Source of the DNA: Bacteroidales bacterium UBA3824
GTDB taxonomy: Bacteria > Bacteroidota > Bacteroidia > Bacteroidales > UBA3824
DNA: 8,346 nucleotides
NCBI GenBank assembly: GCA_002393195.1
Contig: DGIK01000141.1
Coordinates: 1-8,346, forward strand
Reading direction: 5' to 3'
Positions 1-5,630 of this stretch are shown here, piece after piece. The notes beneath the pieces are model-generated. The model was not told the DNA's origin. It saw only the letters and a program-made list of their open reading frames with translations, and searched no databases. The position numbers and the translations under genes were made by a program. Position 1 is the first letter of the stretch; the number at the start of each line of letters is the position of its first letter.

Positions 1-126
1 TGCACTTGCGGGTTGAATCTGCGGTGCGGGGGATGATGTAGGATTTTTTTGCCGTATTCAATTTTTTTTTATTTTTTAATTGCTTAATTATAAGATGTTT
101 GTATTTAAATTGTAAATTTTGTTTTA

Positions 127-135
127 CCCCCCCCC
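127..135. repeat. Nine-base poly-C tract just upstream of a promoter
   Basis: An uninterrupted run of nine C lies in an otherwise AT-rich leader, about 10 bases upstream of the putative -33 element and 71 bases before the ATG of the surface-type repeat protein. Runs of this kind change length by slipped-strand mispairing in many bacteria. Whether this one varies or affects transcription is inference. It lies outside the core promoter, so any effect would be on upstream contacts rather than on -33/-7 spacing. Confidence 0.7.
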
Positions 136-144
136 TAACAAAAC

Positions 145-176
145 TTTACATTTTATCATTTTTTTTACTATATTTG
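145..176 (+). promoter_or_regulatory. Bacteroidota-type promoter for the FISUMP-repeat gene
   Basis: TATATTTG at 169-176 is a full match to the Bacteroidota -7 consensus TAnnTTTG. A weaker -33 candidate, TTTA at 145-148, lies 20 bases upstream. Transcription would start near 181 and leave a leader of about 25 bases before the ATG at 206. No Shine-Dalgarno sequence is visible, as is usual in this phylum. Confidence 0.65.
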
Positions 177-205
177 TGGCGTTGAATCATTAAACAATTA
201 CAGCT

Positions 206-1498
206 ATGAAAAACAAAACTTCAATACTGCTTTTGTTTCTGACATTCTTGTTTGTAAATGTCGGCAATGCAACTGCACAGCAATATGTTGACCTTGGACT
301 CCCATCTGGCACACTCTGGGCGACCTGCAATATCGGCGCATCCAACCCCTGGAACTACGGCGACTACTTTGCCTGGGGGGAAACATACTCCAAATATGCC
401 TATAAGTGGAGTAGTTACAAATATGCCAACGGTATGTCTGGTAGACTCAATAAATATTGTAACAACTCGTTATATGGCTACAACCGCTACACCGACAGTC
501 GCACCAAACTCGATAGATCCGATGACGTTGCCTATCAGAAATGGGGGAGTAATTGGTGTATGCCGACGCAAGCACAATTTCAAGAGCTATTTGAAAATTG
601 TACAAATGAATGGACTTCCAATTATCAAGGCAAGGGTGTGGCAGGAATACTATTTAGAAGTAGGAAGAACGGCAATACAATATTCTTCCCTGCCGCTGGA
701 AAGTATGATTATGATGAGAAGCCCTTGCGCGTTGGTTCTATGGGGTACTATTGGTCGGTCTCCCTATATAAGGATCTTCCGAATTACGCCAAAAGCTTCG
801 ACTTCAATTCGACCAGAGTGTACACAGACAACAACAATCGCAACTCACGCAACTGCGGTTTGTCGGTTCGTGCCGTGCGATGCAGCAACAGTGCGACATC
901 ACAAACTCGATCAAATGGTCACCAATACATCGACCTAGGCCTCCCCTATGGCACCCTTTGGGCGACCACCAATATTGGAGCATCCAACCCCGAGGATTAC
1001 GGCGACTACTTCGCTTGGGGTGAAACCACAACAAAGTCCACCTATTTGTGGAGCACCTACAAGCACGGCAACGGCAGCGATTCCGATGTGTCAAAAAAAT
1101 ACAATAAAAGCGATGGAAGAACCAAATTGGAGCGCATTGACGACGTAGCCTATAAGAACTGGGGCAGCGACTGGTGCATGCCAACGCAGGTGCAGTTTCA
1201 GGAACTCAAAGACAAATGCACATGGACAAGGACAACGCTCAACGGCAAGAAAGGTTACAATGTAAAAGGACCAAACGGCAAATCGATTTTCCTCCCCGCC
1301 GCAGGATATAAGGGCTGTTATGAAAAAACAACCTCGTTCCGCGGGTCCAACGGCTACTACTGGTCGTCCTCTCTCTACACGGACGACCCGGGCGCCGCCT
1401 ACCAACTCCGTTTCTTTTCGAGCTACATCTCTCCGTTCAATAATAGGTTCGTACGTTACTGCGGTCTTTCTGTGCGTCCCGTGCGGTGCAGTAACTAA
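206..1498 (+). CDS. Secreted tandem FISUMP-like (Fibrobacter major paralogous-type) domain protein
   Basis: The 430-residue protein begins with a type I signal peptide: positive MKNK, a hydrophobic core at residues 7-20, and likely cleavage after ATA at residue 24. The mature protein is two copies of one domain, residues 27-228 and 241-430, joined by a short Ser/Thr/Asn linker. Each copy runs from Y(V/I)DLGLPxGTLWAT through NIGASNP, YGDYFAWGET, WCMPTQxQFQEL, FxPAAG and GYYWSxSLY to CGLSVRxVRCSN. This pattern is typical of the FISUMP/DUF1566-related proteins common in gut Bacteroidales, which are exported and thought to have a C-type-lectin-like fold. Their function is mostly unknown; cell-surface or adhesion roles are only inferred. 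No lipobox, transmembrane anchor or C-terminal sorting domain is seen, so the protein may be periplasmic or released. Four cysteines occur at matching places in both copies (118/324, 132/338, 217/419, 226/428), suggesting disulfides. The start is supported by the signal peptide and the promoter 30 bases upstream. Confidence 0.85.
   Translation: MKNKTSILLLFLTFLFVNVGNATAQQYVDLGLPSGTLWATCNIGASNPWNYGDYFAWGETYSKYAYKWSSYKYANGMSGRLNKYCNNSLYGYNRYTDSRTKLDRSDDVAYQKWGSNWCMPTQAQFQELFENCTNEWTSNYQGKGVAGILFRSRKNGNTIFFPAAGKYDYDEKPLRVGSMGYYWSVSLYKDLPNYAKSFDFNSTRVYTDNNNRNSRNCGLSVRAVRCSNSATSQTRSNGHQYIDLGLPYGTLWATTNIGASNPEDYGDYFAWGETTTKSTYLWSTYKHGNGSDSDVSKKYNKSDGRTKLERIDDVAYKNWGSDWCMPTQVQFQELKDKCTWTRTTLNGKKGYNVKGPNGKSIFLPAAGYKGCYEKTTSFRGSNGYYWSSSLYTDDPGAAYQLRFFSSYISPFNNRFVRYCGLSVRPVRCSN
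284..1495 (+). repeat. Intragenic duplication: two diverged copies of one domain (284-889 and 926-1495)
   Basis: The two halves of the gene are homologous from the first YxDLGLP motif to the terminal VRxVRCSN. They differ by indels, mainly in the variable loop after WGET and in the segment after the FQEL motif. Nucleotide identity is strongest at the 5' ends of the copies (for example gcatccaacccc and acggcgacta in both). Copy 1 is visibly more AT-rich in its middle than copy 2. This suggests an old duplication or joining of two paralogous modules rather than a recent tandem copy. Confidence 0.85.
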
Positions 1499-1587
1499 AC
1501 CATGTTCTCCCAAAAGAAACGAAAACGAAAACACGATACCCACAGTTGGCCTGGTGAGGTGTGGCGGTAGGGCGTGGGCTGATGTAG

Positions 1588-1607
1588 GGACGTGGCGCGC
1601 CGCGTCC
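1588..1607. repeat. 20-base GC-rich palindrome
   Basis: ggacgtggcg is followed directly by cgccgcgtcc. The halves are reverse complements except for one T/G pair, which would be a G-U wobble in RNA from the plus strand. It resembles a short REP-like palindrome. It stands 90 bases after the stop codon of the FISUMP-repeat gene and is not followed by a T run, so it is not called a terminator. Confidence 0.6.
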
Positions 1608-1722
1608 ACTAAAATACCCATCGTGTCGCCCATTCTGCCAATGGCAGCGGGCAAGTCAAAAGTCCGCCATTCATTTGTAGGTTGAGCATCGAGAATCTGA
1701 TGCGGATTTATGTCACTTTTTA

Positions 1723-1777
1723 CATTGTTAAGTGGGGGAAAGTGTATATTTGATACACTTTCCCCCACTTAATAATG
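1723..1777. repeat. Long near-perfect inverted repeat (25-base arms, 5-base loop)
   Basis: The arms at 1723-1747 and 1753-1777 are perfectly complementary over the inner 20 bases and over the outer 4. The single exception, G1727 with T1773, would be a G-U wobble in plus-strand RNA. The loop is ATTTG (1748-1752) and the stem includes a five-G/five-C block. There is no T run directly after the stem; the nearest T5 is at 1792-1796. A TAnnTTTG-like -7 motif (TATATTTG, 1745-1752) spans the left stem end and loop. It could attenuate or terminate transcription between two genes, form a processed RNA hairpin, act as an operator, or be a remnant of a small mobile repeat. The sequence does not decide among these. 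Confidence 0.9.
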
Positions 1778-1842
1778 CAGTTGTATGTCTTTTTGCTGGT
1801 TTGCAAAAAAATGTTTGTTCCGTAAACACTTGTCAAAAAAAA

Positions 1843-1873
1843 TTTGTCTTCCCCGCAAAAAACATTATCTTTG
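1843..1873 (+). promoter_or_regulatory. Strong Bacteroidota-type promoter for the ATPase/nuclease gene
   Basis: TTTG at 1843-1846 and TATCTTTG at 1866-1873 both match the Bacteroidota -33 and -7 consensus, separated by 19 bases. Transcription should start near 1878, giving a leader of about 27 bases to the ATG at 1905. This decides the start codon: the in-frame ATG at 1785 lies upstream of the promoter and would add a 40-residue extension with no family similarity. Confidence 0.8.
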
Positions 1874-1904
1874 CGCATTGATAAAACCGAAAAGGCAAAG
1901 TATT

Positions 1905-3536
1905 ATGATAAACTATCCGCTGAGCATACAGAGTTTTGAGAAACTGAGGCAAGATGGTTGCTTGTATGTCGACAAAACCGATTATATATACAACCTTGTT
2001 ACACATGGCAGCACGTATTTCCTCGCCCGTCCGCGCAGGTTTGGAAAAAGTCTGTTGTGCAGTACATTGCGTGCATATTTTGAAGGTAAAAAGCATCTCT
2101 TTGAGGGTTTGAAAATATACGATTTGGAGAAGGATTGGATTAAGTATCCAATAATATACCTCAACTTTGTGAGCGGCGACTATACCGTGGGATCAATAAC
2201 GCTTATTGACAAAATTAAGATAGCGTTACAGAAGTACGAAGACGAAAACGGCATCCAATTTGATGAAACTGTTATTAAGAAAAGAATCGAGACTCTTGAC
2301 GAAAAGATTAAAAAAGAACCGGTGAAGGTCGAGAGTTATTCATTGTCTTTCCGCCTGGAGTATGATTTGGAGGCAGTATTTAACAAAACAGGTCTCCAAA
2401 CGGTGATGATTGTCGATGAATACGACAATCCCTTGATTAAGAGTGTCAACCTCGAAACCGACAAGGAAATCTACCGTGGTTTCTTCTCCGTCCTGAAATC
2501 TTCTGACGAATATTTCCGTTTTGTTTTCCTGACGGGCGTCACTAAATACGCCAAGACTTCGATTTTCAGCGGCACCAACCAGCCATACGACATTTCGTTG
2601 GAACAAAACTATTCGGCAATCTGTGGCATCACGCACGAGGAGTTGCTCTCGTATTTCAAAGACGAAATCCAGGCCTTTGCCAATCAGGAGGAAGTTTCGT
2701 TTGACGAGATGCTCGCCGAACTCAAAAAATGGTACGATTCCTACTTGTTTCACGAAAGGGGCATAAAAGTATTCAATCCTGTAAGTCTGTTTTCTGCGTT
2801 GCAGGGCAAGGATTTCCAAAATTATTGGTACAAGACGGGAACGCCCACAATCCTTATGCAACGTATTAAGAATACATATTTTGACATCAAGACCCTTCGT
2901 GGCGACTTGGAATATGGCAAAGATGCTTTGATTGACTACAAGGACGACGAGTTTAGGACTGACCTCGTGCCGTTGTTGTATTACACCGGCTATCTGACAA
3001 TCAAGTCGTATGAAAAACAATACAGGACATATACTCTCGGATTTCCCGATTACGAGGTGGAGATGAGTTTTTTTGAATCTCTCGCCAAGGAGTTTTACAC
3101 CACAATGGAAAATCCGTCAGGATTGGATTACACCAAATTCAAGGAAGATTTTCGTACTGGCGACGTGGAGAGCGCAATTGAGCGTATGAAAGCCTTGTTT
3201 TGCTCCCTGCCATACGCTCAAAACAAGAGTCTTCGCTTGATTGAGCGCGATTTTCAGAACGTCATCTACTTGGTGTTCACCATATTGGGCGAGTACATCA
3301 TCAGCGAGGCGCACTTCTCCAAAGGCCGTGCCGACAGCATACTCATCAACAAGAAGTATGTCTATCTTTTTGAATTCAAAATAGACCAAGACGCTCAGAC
3401 CGCTCTCAATCAAATCAACATAAAAAACTATGCCGGACGTTTCAAGATGGACGACCGGCAAGTAATAAAGGTTGGTGTCAACTTTTCGAGTGCGGAAAAG
3501 AATATTACAGATTGGGTGATGGAAGAAATGTATTAA
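1905..3536 (+). CDS. AAA-ATPase-like protein with C-terminal PD-(D/E)XK nuclease-type domain
   Basis: The 543-residue protein is predicted cytoplasmic, with no signal peptide or membrane span. The N-terminal half matches the AAA-ATPase-like family (PF09820 type): YVDKT at 21-25, a Walker A variant RPRRFGKS at 42-49 with Lys48, and Walker B TVMIVDEYD at 166-174 with Asp171/Glu172. A conserved FLTGVTKYAKTSIFSG segment at 208-223 follows. The C-terminal part (about 440-525) fits the PD-(D/E)XK family often paired with it (PF08011 type): GRAD at 474-477, then EFK at 490-492, giving a D-(E)-X-K set Asp477/Glu490/Lys492. Length and order are normal for these proteins, which occur in many paralogous copies in Prevotella and Bacteroides. 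Their biological role is not established; nuclease, defence or mobile-element roles are only proposed. The gene looks intact, has its own promoter, and converges on the esterase operon. The start at 1905 is set by that promoter and by the family-typical beginning INYPLSIQSFEKLR. Confidence 0.88.
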   Translation: MINYPLSIQSFEKLRQDGCLYVDKTDYIYNLVTHGSTYFLARPRRFGKSLLCSTLRAYFEGKKHLFEGLKIYDLEKDWIKYPIIYLNFVSGDYTVGSITLIDKIKIALQKYEDENGIQFDETVIKKRIETLDEKIKKEPVKVESYSLSFRLEYDLEAVFNKTGLQTVMIVDEYDNPLIKSVNLETDKEIYRGFFSVLKSSDEYFRFVFLTGVTKYAKTSIFSGTNQPYDISLEQNYSAICGITHEELLSYFKDEIQAFANQEEVSFDEMLAELKKWYDSYLFHERGIKVFNPVSLFSALQGKDFQNYWYKTGTPTILMQRIKNTYFDIKTLRGDLEYGKDALIDYKDDEFRTDLVPLLYYTGYLTIKSYEKQYRTYTLGFPDYEVEMSFFESLAKEFYTTMENPSGLDYTKFKEDFRTGDVESAIERMKALFCSLPYAQNKSLRLIERDFQNVIYLVFTILGEYIISEAHFSKGRADSILINKKYVYLFEFKIDQDAQTALNQINIKNYAGRFKMDDRQVIKVGVNFSSAEKNITDWVMEEMY

Positions 3537-3542
3537 TCAAAA

Positions 3543-5606
3543 TTATTCCGTAAATACCTGTTTCTTTGGCGAAATCCTTTTTTCTGTAGTGAATGACGAT
3601 GCGGGCAAGCCTGCGCCGTTGAAGAGGGAGGCGGTGCGGATGTAGTTTTGCCAGCAGTAGCGGACATTCTTGGGCTTGGGGATTTCGGGGCATTGCACGA
3701 TTACCTTGTCGCCGGAGATGGTGGCTTCGGCGGGCAGGAAGTTGCCGCGAGAGTCGCCAATCTCAAACCCAGAGAGCCTGCCGCCTTTGGCAACGAGACC
3801 GCTCTCGGCATGCTCGAAGGTGAGTTCGATGGTGTTTTTGTTGATTACCATCGATTGAAAGTCGGGTCCCGAGGTCTCGCATTTTTTGCCGTAGAGGTCG
3901 TTGAGAGCCCAGAGAGCGAGCCTTTCGCCCACTTCCCTCTTGCGGACGGGGTGCATAGTTTCCTTGCGTCCGATGTCGATAAGCGATGCCATACCCACGC
4001 CGTTCATTAGTTTCATGCACCTGCGTTGTGCCTCTCGGATTTCGTATGACGGCGAGGCATATCCAAAGTCGTATGGCGCAATCTGGCAGTAATAGAATTT
4101 CATCCCTTGGTTTTTGAAGGCGTCGCGCCAGCATTGCACGAGGGTTGGGAAAAGTTTGCAGTATTCTTCTGCGCGTCCGATATTGCTCTCGCCTTGGTAC
4201 CAAATAACTCCAGCCACCTTGAATGGCATCAACGGTTTCAACATACCGTAGTAATTGGCGGCAAGTGTCTTGTTGCTGAGCGTAACGTCCACCTGCGGGC
4301 GGCTGTAATACTCGCGGGTCTTGTGGTCGTATTGGTAGAGTACGTCGTCGAGGTATTCGCAAGTGGGCAGGTATTTCCAAAAACCGGCGATATATACTGC
4401 GTTTTCGGGGTTGTCTTCCTCGCCTTCGGGGTATATCTTCATAAGGTCGGCGCGACCGTAGATGCCGCCGCCGTTGCCATTGTCGAGCATACGTACCGCA
4501 ATGAGCATTTCGCCTGCACGGACGAGACCCGGCTGAATGGTGTATTTGCGCTCCTGATTCCAAATGCCCGGTTCCATAGTTTCACCCACCTTTTCGCCAT
4601 TAACGAAAGCCGCGTCCATGTCGTCGATGGGACCAAGGGATAGTATGAGTTTTTTGCCCTGCCAATCGGAGGGGATGTTTACCTTGCGGCGAAACCACAC
4701 CACGCCGTCGTAGTTGCCGATGTTTTCGGGGTTGTCGTAATAGCAAGGAAGGCGCATCTCCTGCCATTGACTGTCGTCGAAAGAGAGCTTGGCACATTCC
4801 TCGTCATTGAACTTCATCGCCGAAAATTCGTTTGCCCAATTGTCGCCGGGCTTCACTACGGGGTGCTTTTTTATCCAGTTGTGGAGGTTTATCTGCAACG
4901 GGAGGCTGGTCATGTATTCGGCGATTTTGTCCTTGAACTCTGGCAAGGTTTTCAGGTATTCGATGTCCACCCAGCTCTCGGCGTTGCATCCCGCCCAGCT
5001 TGCATTTACGATGCCGACCGGGATGCCCGTTTCGGAGTTGATTTTTTGTGCATAATAATATGCTACCGCACTACAAAAAGTGGCAGTCTGAGGGTTTATG
5101 GCGTTCCAACTGCCGTCGAAATCTTCCTTCGGCTCAAAACCCGCCTGTTGCTTTACGTTGATGAAGCGGATGTTGTTGTTGTTGGCATTTTGAATGTCCT
5201 TGTGTGCGCCGAGAATGGTGTCCTGAGGCTGCCATCCCATCATCGGGATTTCCATATTGCTCTGACCAGAAGCCAGCCAGACTTCTCCTATCAGCACATC
5301 GTTGATGACAATGGTATTATTGCCGGTGATGGTAATGGTGTAAGGTCCACCGTATTTCTTGGTGGTGAGGCGGGCTTCCCATTTGCCGTCGGAATTGGTC
5401 TCTGTGATGGTCTCCGAGCCCCAAGAGGCTTTGATGGTGATTTTTTCGCCCGGCGCCCCCCATCCCCATATCGGACAGGTGCTTTGCTGTTGTAGCATCA
5501 TGTGGTCGCCAAAGATGTGCGGAAGGCGTACATCGGCTTTTGCCGTTGTTATCGACAGCGCGATTGCCGCCATTAATAGGAGTAGTTTCTGACTGGTTTT
5601 TCTCAT
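3543..5606 (-). CDS. Exported SGNH sialate O-acetylesterase-like esterase (second gene of operon)
   Basis: The 687-residue protein has a type I signal peptide, probably cleaved after AKA (residue 24), so it should be soluble in the periplasm or secreted. An N-terminal beta-sandwich (about 25-108, with GGPYTITITG at 86-95) precedes an SGNH hydrolase domain. Its nucleophile motif is GQSNM (Ser116), and WYQGESN at 469-475 carries conserved family residues. DIGRKETMHP at 544-553 supplies the likely catalytic His552, with Asp544 a candidate acid residue. A jelly-roll insert (about 280-395, IDDMDAAFVNG) splits the SGNH domain, an architecture seen in bacterial sialate O-acetylesterase-annotated proteins and plant-polysaccharide acetylesterases (for example CE20). 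The reaction is probably removal of O-acetyl groups from a glycan; the sugar cannot be told. The block II motif is SWAGCNAESW (203-212), unlike SWGGTPVESW in its upstream paralog. It lies 24 bases after that gene with no terminator between, so it is co-transcribed. No Shine-Dalgarno sequence is evident. Confidence 0.88.
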   Translation of the reverse strand: MRKTSQKLLLLMAAIALSITTAKADVRLPHIFGDHMMLQQQSTCPIWGWGAPGEKITIKASWGSETITETNSDGKWEARLTTKKYGGPYTITITGNNTIVINDVLIGEVWLASGQSNMEIPMMGWQPQDTILGAHKDIQNANNNNIRFINVKQQAGFEPKEDFDGSWNAINPQTATFCSAVAYYYAQKINSETGIPVGIVNASWAGCNAESWVDIEYLKTLPEFKDKIAEYMTSLPLQINLHNWIKKHPVVKPGDNWANEFSAMKFNDEECAKLSFDDSQWQEMRLPCYYDNPENIGNYDGVVWFRRKVNIPSDWQGKKLILSLGPIDDMDAAFVNGEKVGETMEPGIWNQERKYTIQPGLVRAGEMLIAVRMLDNGNGGGIYGRADLMKIYPEGEEDNPENAVYIAGFWKYLPTCEYLDDVLYQYDHKTREYYSRPQVDVTLSNKTLAANYYGMLKPLMPFKVAGVIWYQGESNIGRAEEYCKLFPTLVQCWRDAFKNQGMKFYYCQIAPYDFGYASPSYEIREAQRRCMKLMNGVGMASLIDIGRKETMHPVRKREVGERLALWALNDLYGKKCETSGPDFQSMVINKNTIELTFEHAESGLVAKGGRLSGFEIGDSRGNFLPAEATISGDKVIVQCPEIPKPKNVRYCWQNYIRTASLFNGAGLPASSFTTEKRISPKKQVFTE

Positions 5607-5630
5607 GAGTATGTAGTTTTCAAAGTTAAA

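Larger units (their letters stand above)
1..205. other. T-rich non-coding leader upstream of the FISUMP-repeat gene
   Basis: No supportable gene is present. The first 45 bases are GC-rich and then give way to long T runs (nine T at 62-70, six T at 72-77) and AT-rich DNA. The only short open stretch reading in from the left edge stops within about 43 bases and has no recognisable content. The region holds a nine-base C run (127-135) and the probable promoter of the next gene (145-176). The T runs at 44-77 have no GC-rich stem in front of them, so I do not call a terminator. Confidence 0.6.
1499..1904. other. Intergenic region with palindrome, long hairpin and promoter; possible interspersed repeat
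   Basis: This stretch of 406 bases has no convincing gene. Open frames across it lack signal peptide, domain and start context, and one of them is antisense to the upstream gene. It contains a 20-base GC-rich palindrome (1588-1607), a long inverted repeat (1723-1777) and the promoter of the ATPase gene (1843-1873). The segment around 1540-1715, including the gtagggacg palindrome, resembles intergenic repeats I recall from other Bacteroidales genomes. That is memory-based and unverified. Confidence 0.45.

Noticed and set aside
375..380. Six-G run inside the FISUMP gene as a contingency locus
   Set aside because: Six bases is short, the frame is intact, and the codons encode the conserved WGE motif, so conservation explains it.
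34..1588. TGATGTAGG at 34-42 and 1580-1588 as direct repeats bounding a mobile segment with the FISUMP gene
   Set aside because: Nine shared bases with poorly matching flanks is weak, and no transposase or terminal inverted repeats are present.
1091..1768. Minus-strand frame of 225 codons across the end of the FISUMP gene and the intergenic region
   Set aside because: It is mostly antisense to a well-supported gene, starts inside the hairpin, and shows no signal peptide, domain or initiation context. It probably arises from composition and a possible repeat.
1785..1904. In-frame N-terminal extension of the ATPase gene from an ATG at 1785
   Set aside because: The consensus promoter (1843-1873) lies inside it, the 40 residues do not resemble the family N-terminus, and the homologous part begins at INYPLSIQSF from 1905.
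4107..5495. Plus-strand frames of 178 and 242 codons opposite the second esterase
   Set aside because: They are shadows of the esterase gene with unlikely composition and no domain; the minus-strand frame carries all SGNH motifs.
5621..5628. TAACTTTG (minus strand), a -7-like motif between the two esterase genes
   Set aside because: No -33 element lies at the right distance and the implied leader would be only a few bases. The 24-base gap fits simple co-transcription.
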